From Bacteroidales bacterium (lineage in GTDB: Bacteria > Bacteroidota > Bacteroidia > Bacteroidales > UBA4181): DNA of 36,078 nt. This document shows, piece after piece, positions 16,785 to 26,200 of the stretch. The position numbers were made by a program, and so were the translations under genes. The notes beneath the pieces were generated by a model. The model searched no databases, was not told where the DNA came from, and saw only the letters and a program-made list of their open reading frames with translations. Within the stretch, counting starts at the first letter, position 1. Each line of letters begins with the position of its first letter. Location: assembly GCA_031275285.1 (NCBI GenBank), contig JAISOY010000013.1:1-36078 (forward strand), read 5' to 3'.

Positions 16785-18662
16785 TTACTGTTTCGGCCAT
16801 TGCTCCAATGCCGGTATTTTGTTGCCTGCTTTTTTCGCACTTTGCGGAACCAGCTTTACAGATAAAATGGCCTCGGCATTGGCGGGAATATTCACTTCGA
16901 ACCCGATCAGTGCAGTACCGGGATTGGGAGAATCAAAATCATTGGGGGATTGGGTAGACCAGATACGCATGGTTACTTTGGATGGTTCGGAAACTTCAAG
17001 TTTCAGTTTCTTTCCGTCTTTTTTTAGTTCCATGCTGTTCTTACCGGTAATCTTCACATCGGCTGTAGTTAGCATTGTCCAGCGGATGGTGGTTTCATTA
17101 CCGAGTGTTTTGATCTCGTCCCTCACCACCACATATTGCTGATTGATGATAGCGATCCCACGGACAGCTGCAGCCAGTTGTCCATCGTATATTTCTTTCA
17201 GGTCTGAAGTGGCATTCATGAAATCGGGAGAGGATGAGCTCGAACGGATAGCAGCATAGCCTTTGACCACATGTAAACGGTTATCTACCGTCAGGGTGTT
17301 GTGTGCCATATTGTTGTAACGGAATATCTGCCAGCGTTGAGAGTTTTGACGACCATTCCATAAATCAACTCCCTTCGTTTCCAGGGAATTATAATTCTCC
17401 ATACCAAAATCAGAAGCCCAACGGACGCCATCGGCTTCCATAATAAAAGAACCTGCATCCATGTGGGCATGATTGCTGGATGCTGTTCCTCCTTTAAATC
17501 CGACATATATAGCGTCAGGTGATGTCCATGATGTGCGCATCAATACTACCGGGGTGACACCTTGCCCTTTCCAGAGTAATTCTTTTGGAGGCTTTACTTC
17601 ATCCAGCTTGATATTACTTCCCCAGATCATTACTGCGGGCAATAAGCGATTGCCTGTATGACGCTTTCCACTTTGTATATAAGTACGTTCATTCCACAAC
17701 AATGACGGATCATTTAACTTTTGTGAAAACCAGAACATAGCAGGGGCCAGTCCACCTCCGGATCCACAGTCCGCGTAGTTATAACACAGGTTCGAAGGAC
17801 CTGTCATATTTTCCATATATCCGGCCGTTTTCATAAATCCCGGCGCTCCGGAGAGTCCGAAATCACTTCCGAACACTTTTTCAACTGCACTCAGGAACAT
17901 CACATTGAAACTGGTACCATAGTCCCAGTAACCGTACCCTTCCGGGTATGCCCCATCAGGAGCGTAATCATTCATCGGGAGGTGGATGGTTTCAATGGCC
18001 CTGTCGATGATGACTTTGCAAAGTTCGGGCATTTCTTCGTAAACGGCCAGGGCGCCGTAGGTCATTCCGGCATTACAGACCTGGTTCCAGTTATGTTTCG
18101 CCTTGAGGAACCAGGCGTGTTTTGTATTTAATGAGGGATCGATACCCTTGGCGAGTATCGCCTCTTTTATTTTCTCCCGTGATGTTATCGGTAGTGAGTG
18201 ATACAGCCAGTCGTAGCCGATCGCCATGGCCATGGTCATTTCCCCGACATCCAGGAAATGGGAAGGATTCCAGTCACTGAACCCGGCTATGGCCAGCATT
18301 TCTTTTTCCACATGTTGCAGGTATTTTTCCTGCTGCTCCATCCTGTATGCATACGACAGAAAGAAGATACGCCTGAGTGCTTCACGGGATACCGATAGAA
18401 GACGGCGTCCTGTCTTTTCCCGTTTTAATACGGGAAGAGTGGTCATCTTATCACATTCCCGGATGATCATCTGATGGATTTTTGCCCAGGATTCGTCGTC
18501 GGCGATGTTGTCCTTTATTTTTTGTTCTTCCCCCTGGAGCATCAGGATACGTGGATGAGGTGTTAGTGATGTAATATCCTGTAAGTATTTTAATTGTGCT
18601 TTCAGGCTAGAAGGTAGAATTAAAAATAATACAACAGTAAAAAGGAAAAGTTGACGCATCAT
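16785..18662 (-). CDS. Heparinase II/III-superfamily polysaccharide lyase
   Basis: 625 residues from the chosen ATG (MMRQLFLFTVVLFLILPSSL, a signal peptide cleaved after about LKA). The reading frame extends 10 codons further to a TTG, which would put polar residues before the signal peptide, so I reject that start. The N-terminal half is an (alpha/alpha) toroid with KHNWNQVCNAG (about 189-199) and PDGAYPEGYGYWDYG (about 235-249), where the Glu/Tyr pair resembles the heparinase II active site. The C-terminal half is a beta-sandwich with SSNHAHMDAGSF, the family's conserved histidine motif. Such enzymes cleave heparin, heparan sulfate, alginate or related uronates. Its position beside PL8 and GH88 favours a glycosaminoglycan. 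It is the first intact gene of the operon. Confidence 0.88.
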   Translation of the reverse strand: MMRQLFLFTVVLFLILPSSLKAQLKYLQDITSLTPHPRILMLQGEEQKIKDNIADDESWAKIHQMIIRECDKMTTLPVLKREKTGRRLLSVSREALRRIFFLSYAYRMEQQEKYLQHVEKEMLAIAGFSDWNPSHFLDVGEMTMAMAIGYDWLYHSLPITSREKIKEAILAKGIDPSLNTKHAWFLKAKHNWNQVCNAGMTYGALAVYEEMPELCKVIIDRAIETIHLPMNDYAPDGAYPEGYGYWDYGTSFNVMFLSAVEKVFGSDFGLSGAPGFMKTAGYMENMTGPSNLCYNYADCGSGGGLAPAMFWFSQKLNDPSLLWNERTYIQSGKRHTGNRLLPAVMIWGSNIKLDEVKPPKELLWKGQGVTPVVLMRTSWTSPDAIYVGFKGGTASSNHAHMDAGSFIMEADGVRWASDFGMENYNSLETKGVDLWNGRQNSQRWQIFRYNNMAHNTLTVDNRLHVVKGYAAIRSSSSSPDFMNATSDLKEIYDGQLAAAVRGIAIINQQYVVVRDEIKTLGNETTIRWTMLTTADVKITGKNSMELKKDGKKLKLEVSEPSKVTMRIWSTQSPNDFDSPNPGTALIGFEVNIPANAEAILSVKLVPQSAKKAGNKIPALEQWPKQ

Positions 18663-18744
18663 GATGAATGATTTGATTAAGGTATAAAGCAATGGTAAAT
18701 AATCTTTTACTCGTGATATTGCGAATTTTTCATGAAAATACGAA

Positions 18745-19144
18745 TTATTTTTTCCTGATCCCGAGCATAAAGGTATCTTCTGTTTTCGGAGCGCTTACAT
18801 CAAAATTGATCCGGCGGATCACGCTCCCATTTACATACTGATTCCTTTATCTTCTTCGGTCTCTGGTTTGACTTTTTCGATCCGGGCACTCATTTGCCGG
18901 AATGAAAGGCCAATCATAACCCAGGTTTTTCCCGGCCTTGTCTATAAGCCTGCATCATCTTACTGTCAGTTTTTGACCAGTCTTCATGATCTGTCAGACG
19001 GAGAAAGGAGGATCATTCAGGTTGAGGTATAAGGGTATGTTGAAGTTTCTCCAATGAATATTTACCACTTAACAGGTTTTTACCCTGTACTGGTAAATTC
19101 CATGATACCACCAGTGTAACCCAAAAAAGAAAAAACCGTCTCAT
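18745..19144 (-). pseudogene. Decayed secreted gene, probably a heparinase II/III relative
   Basis: Conceptual translation from ATG 19144 gives a signal peptide (MRRFFLFWVTLVVSWNLPVQ), then GKNLLSGKYSLEKLQ and TLIPQPE before a TGA. After frame changes the reading continues as LRLTDHEDWSKTDSKMMQAY and NLGYDWPFIPA, a pattern like the N-terminus of Bacteroidota heparinase II/III-family proteins. The frame then breaks up. The last 30 codons, ending at a TAA at 18745-18747, read VNGSVIRRINFDVSAPKTED and FMLGIRKK, which look like a genuine C-terminus. So the start and end of one gene survive with at least two frameshifts and a large internal deletion. It lies upstream of the lyase operon in the same direction. 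Family assignment is tentative. Confidence 0.7.
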
Positions 19145-19249
19145 AATTAAGCACTCAGTGCTATTTATTGTTTCCTTAAGTCACATTGATCAAATGAATT
19201 ACGTTCAGAAAATATGACATTAATTGTTTTATATTACTTATATTTTCAC

Positions 19250-19281
19250 CAAATTTAGGATAACAGGAAAAATAACAGCAA
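19250..19281 (-). promoter_or_regulatory. Probable promoter of the lyase operon, upstream of the pseudogene
   Basis: TAAATTTG at 19257-19250 on the minus strand fits TAnnTTTG, with a TTG at 19281-19279 placed 21 bases upstream. It would drive the decayed gene and then the heparinase-type, PL8 and GH88 genes. Confidence 0.5.
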
Positions 19282-19421
19282 CAAAAATACAATTATTTAT
19301 GAGAGATATAAGTAATTTATAAACTTTGAAAATGGAGGAGAGGTAAATTTTACAGCTATTTTAATTTGATAGTACAAATTGAATCAGCTTCTTTTTGCAT
19401 GAACAGTATTCATAAAAACAA

Positions 19422-19452
19422 AAAAGAGCGGTTCTCCCGAACGGCTCTTTTC
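19422..19452. terminator. Bidirectional hairpin terminator with no obvious gene
   Basis: AAAAGAGCGGTTC and GAACGGCTCTTTT pair around a TCCC loop, with one G-G mismatch inside a 13-position stem. T-rich tails follow on both strands (TTTTCTTATTT on plus, TTTTTTGTTTTT on minus). No protein gene on either strand ends here. Confidence 0.7.
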
Positions 19453-19660
19453 TTATTTACAACTATTAACTTATGAGAAAAAACTACTGCTACTATGAAA
19501 CTATTTTATGTTTTATTAATCTTCTAATACATGTAAAACAATTATCGTGCCAAACTTATTTTTTGCTCCAAAAAACAATAAAAAAAGTGAAAAATATTTT
19601 TTCAAATGAGAAAAATATGCGGTTATCTGCTGAAATTCAGGGATTAATCGATAAATTGCT

Positions 19661-19668
19661 TATCTTTG
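19661..19668 (+). promoter_or_regulatory. Promoter -7 box of the serine hydrolase gene
   Basis: TATCTTTG on the plus strand, 44 bases before ATG 19713. It supports 19713 as the true start and excludes the upstream in-frame ATG at 19473. Confidence 0.55.
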
Positions 19669-19712
19669 TTCCCGAGAATATTTCATTTTTCACTTTCTGG
19701 TGTAATAATTAT

Positions 19713-20870
19713 ATGAAGAACTTTTTGAAAAAAACAGGCATTTTATTGCTTGTTATCGTTGCAGGAATTATGGTATTCATTACATTTCCCTCCAATTTTT
19801 ACCTGAGGAAGGCTTTGTGGTATACCACTCCGGACATCGACGATTATCGTATATTCGAAAATCGTGCCATAAAAGCAGAAAATCCGCAATCATGGAAAAT
19901 TTCTTCCGTATACAACCGGAAACAAATTCCGGATCAGATACTGTCGCATTTTAAAGAATACAGGACCGTGGCCTATCTGGTCGTACAGGATACTGCCATA
20001 GTGCATGAAGAATATTGGGACGGGTATGATGCCGCTTCCTTAAGCAATTCATTCTCTGCAGCCAAAAGTATCGTTTCTTTACTGGCCGGGATTGCCAGGG
20101 ATGAAGGTAAAATCAAGAGCTTTGACCAGTCTGTGGCTGACTATTATCCTCCTTTTAACACAGGGAACAGGAAGGAAATTACCATTAGGGATCTGTTGAC
20201 CATGAGTGCCGGTCTCAACTGGGACGAGGCATACAGTTCCCCTTTTTCCGTTACAACAAAAGCCTATTATGGGGAAAATATAGAATCAGTGGTTACTGAT
20301 CTGCAGTTGGTTGAATTGCCTGGTGTACGTTTTCGTTACCAAAGCGGAGTGACGCAGTTATTGTCTTTTGTTGTTGCTAATGCTACCGGAAAATCCATCA
20401 GTGAATATGCCTCCGAAAAACTCTGGACACCTGTTGGTGCTGAAAATGACGCATTATGGTCCTTAGACCGGAAGAACGGATTGGAAAAGGCTTATTGTTG
20501 TTTTAATTCCAACGCACGGGATTTTGCCAGGATCGGACAATTGATCCTGAATAAAGGAAACTGGAATGGTGTGCAGGTTGTGTCTGAAGCATTTATAGAC
20601 GAAGCCACACAGGCGGCTTCCTGGCTCAAGGACGGAGATACGGAACAAAATGTCGATTTTTATGGTTACCAATGGTGGCATATGAAGAGAAATAATATGG
20701 ATGTTATTTATGCCCGTGGTATTTTAGGACAATATATTTTTGTGGTTCCCGAAAAGAACATGGTAGTGGTCCGTCTGGGTGAAAAAAGGAGCGAAGTCCA
20801 GACTTCTGGCCATTACCCGCAGGATGTAGAATTATGGCTGGATGCCGCGTTTGATATAGTAAAAGAGTAA
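19713..20870 (+). CDS. Serine hydrolase of the beta-lactamase/penicillin-binding protein family
   Basis: 385 residues from the chosen start. The N-terminus MKNFLKKTGILLLVIVAGIM is a signal anchor, so the catalytic domain is outside the inner membrane. The nucleophile motif SxxK is SAAK in SFSAAKSIVSLLAG, and the second motif is Y-x-S in RFRYQSGVTQLL, as in class C beta-lactamases and esterase-like relatives. The C-terminal region ILGQYIFVVPEKNMVVVRLG is family-typical. Members act as D,D-peptidases, esterases or amidases; true beta-lactamase activity should not be assumed. It stands alone on the plus strand and converges with the MORN gene, with only 2 bases between stop codons. Confidence 0.85.
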   Translation: MKNFLKKTGILLLVIVAGIMVFITFPSNFYLRKALWYTTPDIDDYRIFENRAIKAENPQSWKISSVYNRKQIPDQILSHFKEYRTVAYLVVQDTAIVHEEYWDGYDAASLSNSFSAAKSIVSLLAGIARDEGKIKSFDQSVADYYPPFNTGNRKEITIRDLLTMSAGLNWDEAYSSPFSVTTKAYYGENIESVVTDLQLVELPGVRFRYQSGVTQLLSFVVANATGKSISEYASEKLWTPVGAENDALWSLDRKNGLEKAYCCFNSNARDFARIGQLILNKGNWNGVQVVSEAFIDEATQAASWLKDGDTEQNVDFYGYQWWHMKRNNMDVIYARGILGQYIFVVPEKNMVVVRLGEKRSEVQTSGHYPQDVELWLDAAFDIVKE

Positions 20871-20872
20871 GA

Positions 20873-21676
20873 TCAGCGGTTTGCCTTTTGGGCCTCCCTC
20901 ATCATTTCTTCAATGGTAGGTTCTTTGATCTTGGTTTCTTCCATTTTCTTGAAGATCTCCTGTTGCGCTTCTGTCAATTCATCATAATTGGCAATGATTC
21001 CGTTTTTGTATTTAATTGTTATTGCAACACTTCCATTTTCATTATAACGTAACCAATTCCCGTCAGGCCGTCCATTGAGGTATTTTCCATCGGTTTGTTT
21101 TTTCCCGTCAGGAAAATACAATAAAAAACTTCCTTCCAACATATCTTTTTTATAAGTAGCTGAAAGCTTCAGTTGCCCGCTTTCAAAATATTGTTTCCAT
21201 GGGCCATCTTTCAGGTCGTTGTTCCAGGATACTTCTTCTGCAACGCTTCCTCCGGGATAAAAAGCCTGGGATTTTCCCTGGCGCATTCCCATACGATACC
21301 CGGTTTTATAGGATAGATTTCCTGTATGATAGTTATAAAATGTCCAGATACTGTCCCGTTTGGTCTGCACATAATTGCCTTCGGCAGCCAGTTTTCCATT
21401 CAATCCGTAAAACCGGGAATAAGCTTTTTCCCCGTCTTGACTGTATTGCATGATTACCCGAATCCCACCCCCTTCAGGATGATATCGTTTCATCTCTCCG
21501 ACAGGCTTGTCATCTTTAAAATAACCGGTATACACCGGAAAGCCCTTTTTGTCAACAGCTTCCCAGTAACCCTGTTTGCGGCCTTGTGCATCACGTTGGT
21601 TCTTTGTTTGCTGGGCATGCAAATATCCCGCAAGTAAAATGAATAATATCGTAAAAACAAAGTGCCTATGCTTCAT
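20873..21676 (-). CDS. Secreted MORN-repeat (YwqK-like) protein
   Basis: 267 residues. A signal peptide (MKHRHFVFTILFILLAGYLH) is followed by about seven MORN-variant repeats of around 23 residues, e.g. GRKQGYWEAVDKKGFPVYTG, MRQGKSQAFYPGGSVAEEVS, DGPWKQYFESGQLKLSATYK and NGRPDGNWLRYNENGSVAIT. The tail is charged and helical (KKMEETKIKEPTIEEMMREA). Databases often label these 'toxin-antitoxin system YwqK family antitoxin', but no toxin is present and the signal peptide argues for an envelope protein. Its start overlaps the BrkB stop by 11 bases, so the two are translated from one message. The function is unknown. Confidence 0.85.
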   Translation of the reverse strand: MKHRHFVFTILFILLAGYLHAQQTKNQRDAQGRKQGYWEAVDKKGFPVYTGYFKDDKPVGEMKRYHPEGGGIRVIMQYSQDGEKAYSRFYGLNGKLAAEGNYVQTKRDSIWTFYNYHTGNLSYKTGYRMGMRQGKSQAFYPGGSVAEEVSWNNDLKDGPWKQYFESGQLKLSATYKKDMLEGSFLLYFPDGKKQTDGKYLNGRPDGNWLRYNENGSVAITIKYKNGIIANYDELTEAQQEIFKKMEETKIKEPTIEEMMREAQKANR

Positions 21677-23039
21677 TTTTTTCTATCTGGTATTCAGGTA
21701 AATCTTGAATTAGTATATTTTCAGGAACATGTTGTATTACATCCAGAAACCGTTCCTGGATATGTAATACTTTTTTCATATCTTCCGATGGCTTGTGCAA
21801 AATACGGTTATTACCGCTTTTATCCAGTGATTCGGTAATATATTTAATGGTATACCGCTGAATATCTTTTGCAGGCATGAAAGCACGTATTTTTTCCTTA
21901 TCCGTATGCACTTCAGTGATTAGGTTCGCACTCAATAAATCAGCCATGACCATGCGTACAAGACGTATCGGTAATTTCATCCTGGCTGCTATTGCCTGGG
22001 CCGTTAACGGTACTTTTCCGTCAATAAAACGTTGAACGATTTTCTGCAGCAATAAGATATTGTATGCCCGGTGCGCATACGAACTGATCTGTAATGATTC
22101 ATTTTCCAGTTCGTATAGATCTATGTTCTGATTGGCGAATGATATTTCTGCCCCTAAGAGAACAATCAACCAACTCATCTGCAACCATATCAACAATAAT
22201 GGTATGGCGGCAAAACTTCCGTAAATAGCATTGTTTCTGGACATAAATAATTGGAGGTCAATATATAACCATTGAACAACCTGAAAGGCAGTTCCTGCAA
22301 CGATCCCTGCAATCAATGCCGATTTGAATGAGACCTTGGTATTGGGCATGATCATATATAGCAATGTGAACGACAGCCAGACCATCACATATGGGAATAA
22401 TTTCATTAGAAAAACCAGAAAAGGGCTGATATTGAACAGTTCTATCTGGGCAGAGATATTGCTTATCTGTGTCGCTACGTAAACGGTTCCGCTACTGGCT
22501 GCGATAATCAGTATCGGAGCAACAAGCATCAAAGAAAGATAATCGGTGAATTTGCGGACATAACTGCGGTGTTTTTTGATCTGCCAGATATCATTGAAAG
22601 AACTTTCAATATTTCCCAGTACTTTCATTACCGACCAGAATAAAACGACCATCCCAACTCCGGCGATTACACCTCCTTTTACATTATCAAGCGCTGAATG
22701 GACAAAAGATATCAACCAGTTAAGTACTTCTTCCTGTCCTTTGAAATTGTCAATTAGTCTTTGTTCCAGGTCTTTGTCGAATCCGAAACCTTTGGCGATA
22801 CCGAACCCCATGGCTAGGATAGGTACCAGAGCCAATAAGGAATAGTATGTGAGTCCCGAAGCACGAAGCTGTACCTTGTCCTCAAAAAAACGCCGGAAAG
22901 AAACCAGGATCACACGCAGATATTTCAGCAGCCGGGCAATACCCGGAGGATAATCGTCCAGGCGAACACTCCATACTTCATCTGTAATAAAGTGTTTTAC
23001 CTGGTTAAATATATGCTGTGTTTTTTGAATTAGGTTCAT
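21666..23039 (-). CDS. YihY/virulence factor BrkB family membrane protein
   Basis: 457 residues from ATG 23039 (MNLIQKTQHIF); a TTG six codons upstream is the only longer option and is less likely. The domain has about six membrane segments: LTYYSLLALVPILAMGFGIA, GVIAGVGMVVLFWSVMKVLG, LSLMLVAPILIIAASSGTVY, LFPYVMVWLSFTLLYMIMPN, ALIAGIVAGTAFQVVQWLYI and AAIPLLLIWLQMSWLIVLLG. The soluble C-terminal about 150 residues include a winged-helix-like stretch (LTAQAIAARMKLPIRLVRMV) common in Bacteroidota members. The biochemical role of the family is not settled; the old label ribonuclease BN was a misassignment. It is the first gene of a two-gene operon with the MORN protein. Confidence 0.92.
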   Translation of the reverse strand: MNLIQKTQHIFNQVKHFITDEVWSVRLDDYPPGIARLLKYLRVILVSFRRFFEDKVQLRASGLTYYSLLALVPILAMGFGIAKGFGFDKDLEQRLIDNFKGQEEVLNWLISFVHSALDNVKGGVIAGVGMVVLFWSVMKVLGNIESSFNDIWQIKKHRSYVRKFTDYLSLMLVAPILIIAASSGTVYVATQISNISAQIELFNISPFLVFLMKLFPYVMVWLSFTLLYMIMPNTKVSFKSALIAGIVAGTAFQVVQWLYIDLQLFMSRNNAIYGSFAAIPLLLIWLQMSWLIVLLGAEISFANQNIDLYELENESLQISSYAHRAYNILLLQKIVQRFIDGKVPLTAQAIAARMKLPIRLVRMVMADLLSANLITEVHTDKEKIRAFMPAKDIQRYTIKYITESLDKSGNNRILHKPSEDMKKVLHIQERFLDVIQHVPENILIQDLPEYQIEKNEA

Positions 23040-23093
23040 ATCAAAAAATAAGTTCAAAGAAACGGATTAATATTTGAAAATACAATACCTAAG

Positions 23094-23101
23094 CAAAGAT
23101 A
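23094..23101 (-). promoter_or_regulatory. Promoter -7 box of the BrkB-MORN operon
   Basis: TATCTTTG on the minus strand, giving a predicted leader of about 50 bases. It is back to back with the plus-strand promoter at 23197-23204. Confidence 0.55.
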
Positions 23102-23196
23102 CATAGTTGTTTATGCTCATTGTAACAGCGGGATCCGTCAAGTGACAGCCGGAGAAAATAGCTTTATTTTTTCCCGGTCGTTCATGGCTTTTTCAT

Positions 23197-23204
23197 TACC
23201 TTTG
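23197..23204 (+). promoter_or_regulatory. Promoter -7 box of the AddA-like gene
   Basis: TACCTTTG on the plus strand. The transcript would begin near 23210, leaving no room for an ATG start before the Walker A motif at about 23264-23278. Confidence 0.55.
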
Positions 23205-23218
23205 TCGACATAACCATA

Positions 23219-26200
23219 ATTTCGTCAATCATCAACCAACTCACCATATATAGCGCTTCTGCAGGTTCAGGGAAAACCTATACCGTCAGTAAAGAATATA
23301 TCAAGTTGTTGCTCCGTGGTATGGATTACCATCGCCATATCCTGGCCGTTACGTTTACCAATAAGGCTACGGAGGAGATGAAGACCCGTATTGTCCGGGA
23401 GTTATACCGGATGAGTAGGGGAGAGGACAGTACATATATACGGATGCTGGCAGGAGAGACGGGATTATCTGAAAATGAGGTTCCCGGTATCGCCCGGGAA
23501 GCGATGGCCCATTTACTACATGATTATGCGCATTTTTCTGTAGTGACGATCGATAGTTTTTTCCAGAAGGTGATCAGGGCCTTTGCCCGGGAGATGGGGC
23601 TTTATGCCGCTTATAATGTGGAGTTGGACCAGGCATCCGTATTGGATGAATCCATCGACCTGATGATGGATAGCCTGGATCAAAACCATTTCCTGAAGGA
23701 TTGGCTGGTAGAATGGGCAAAGAAAAAAATAGAAGAAGGGAAGTCCTGGAATTTCAAAAATGATATACATAAACTCGGGCAGGAGATCTTTAGTGAAGAA
23801 GTCAAGCGGATCAATACGGGTCTGCTGGATGATATTACAGATAAGAACCAGCTGGAGCCGTTCCGGAAAAAACTGGAAAAAACGGTGGATGAGTATATGG
23901 AACATTTACAGTCGATGGGCATACATGCCATGAAGATGATTTCGGAACAGGGATTGACCGTTGATGATTTTTCACAGAAAGAAAAAGGGGTGGCCGGATA
24001 TCTTAAAAGGGTGTCCGAAGGATTGAACCCGGAAGCCAAAACAAATGTAAGGAAAGCGCTTGATGATGTTTCGGGATGGTATAGTAAAACATCGCCACTT
24101 AAACATGAGATTGAACAGGCATACTATAACGGATTATCAGACATTCTGGAAAAGATTGTCTCCTTTCAGGCAGATAATGCACAAAAGTTGGCCTCAGCAA
24201 AAGCCGTGTTGAAACAACTGAATGTATTGGGTATTTTATCAGATCTGATCCGTTATGTCAAAGAATATACCCGCGACCAGAATCTATTCCTGCTATCTGA
24301 AGCATCCGGATTCCTCAGGACCATTATTGCCGACGCTGATGCCCCTTTTATATATGAACGGGTGGGGAATTTCTACCAACATTTTATGATGGATGAATTT
24401 CAGGATACTTCAGCGATCCAATGGGATAACTTTCGTCCTTTGATCGATAATAGTCTTTCGTCCGGAAACGACAGCTGGATCGTGGGTGATGTGAAACAAT
24501 CCATTTACCGTTGGAGAAACACCGACTGGAAAATCCTGTCCGAGCAGGTGGAAAAGGATTTGATATATCATAAAATATCAAAGGAGACACTAAATACCAA
24601 CTGGCGGAGTGTTCCGGAAATCATTCATTTTAATAATGCTTTTTTCAGGGATGTTGTTCAACAACTCTGCCAAGCTTTTGTACTTGAGGAAAAAGAAATT
24701 CCTGATAATACATTTCTGGAGGAATTGCTTACGGATATGCTGAAAGCATATAGCGATTCATACCAGTATTTACCGGAAAATCTTCCGGTAGACCAGCAAG
24801 GATACGTCCGTCTGTCTATTGTCCCGAATGAAAAAGAGGATGAAGAAAGCTGGAGGGAAAAGGTATTGAACCAGCTTCCCGGACAAATAGAGTCGTTACA
24901 GGATTTAGGATATCGTTTATCCGATATTGCAATTCTGGTGCGTAAAAACGAAGAAGCGCAGATCATAGCGGATACTTTGTTGAATTACAGGCAAACCCAC
25001 CCTGATTCAACCTACCGGTATGATGTTTTATCCAATGAATCTTTGTTGGTCAAAAATGCATCATCTGTTAAATGGCTGGTAGCAGCAATTCGTTTTATCA
25101 TCAATCCCGAAGACAGTATCAATAAAGCTTTCCTGCAGCATGAATACCAATGTTACCTGCATGTCAGAAATTCTCAGGTAAAGGACCTGACCGAAACGCC
25201 CGAAGATATGTTGCATCAATGGCGGATTTTGCCCATATATGAGTTGGTCGATCTGCTGGTACAGGACAACGGGTTGTTTCTTGATGAGATACAGGCCCCT
25301 TTTATCCAGGCATTCCAGGATATTTTACTACAATATACCCGTAAAGAAACATCCGACCTGCATTCTTTCCTCGACTGGTGGGAAGAAAACAAACACAAAC
25401 GATTCGTTACTATGCCTGATGGACAGGATGCTATCCGGTTGATTACCATCCATAAATCCAAGGGGCTGGAATTTGAGGCTGTTATTATTCCTTTCTGCGA
25501 GTGGCCTTTAGCCAAAGATGGGAAGATATTATGGTGTCATCCTGAGGAGCCTCCTTTCAATGATTTGAAGTTATTACCTTTAAAATTCGAATCTTCACTC
25601 CGGAATACGATCTTTATCAAAGATTACCTTAGGGAAAAGATGTTTTCATATATTGATAATCTGAATCTGTTGTATGTGGCTTTTACACGAGCCAGAAAAA
25701 CATTATATATATATACGCCCCATCCACAGAAAGAATGTTTCTCGAATATCAGCGATCTAATCTATCGTACATGGATGCAGCCGGTTTCCCATCAAAAATC
25801 CGATAAATACTATATTTCTCTGAATGAACACTGGCATGCTGATACGCTGGAGTTTGAACTGGGAGCACAAAATCCACGGATACAGAAAGAATTCTGCTAT
25901 CCCGAGCAAACCACTTATTTTCGTGATAAAGCAGACCATCAATGGGAGTATGTGCCGCATATAACACGTAATAGTAGTTATTTCCATCTGATTGGTACGA
26001 ACGCTCAAATAGATAAGGGACGTTTACTGCATGATATTTTCCGTAACATCATTACTGTTGACGATATGAGGAAAATTCTGGATACCATGATCACTGAAGG
26101 AAAATTGCCTGAACAGGAAAGGGTACATATTATTGGTGTGATACATCAGGCGCTTCAGGATCCGGTGGTAAAAAGGTGGTTTTCCAAAGACGTGTCGGTA

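Larger units (their letters stand above)
19145..19712. other. Intergenic region between divergent units
   Basis: No supported protein gene. It holds the minus-strand operon promoter (19250-19281), a hairpin terminator (19422-19452) and the promoter of the serine hydrolase (19661-19668). An open frame from ATG 19473 (MRKNYCYYETILCF...) runs into the serine hydrolase frame but crosses the promoter and is low-complexity, so I treat it as untranslated or at most a short leader peptide. Confidence 0.6.

Noticed and set aside
19473..19712. N-terminal extension of the serine hydrolase (MRKNYCYYETILCF...)
   Set aside because: The extension runs across the promoter box at 19661-19668 and precedes an obvious signal anchor starting at 19713. 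A short leader peptide cannot be excluded but has no support.
19713..20870. Antibiotic-resistance beta-lactamase
   Set aside because: The SxxK and YxS motifs only place it in the broad serine hydrolase family; nothing indicates beta-lactam hydrolysis.
20873..21676. Toxin-antitoxin system suggested by the YwqK antitoxin label
   Set aside because: The protein is a secreted MORN-repeat protein and no toxin gene is adjacent; the partner gene is a membrane protein.
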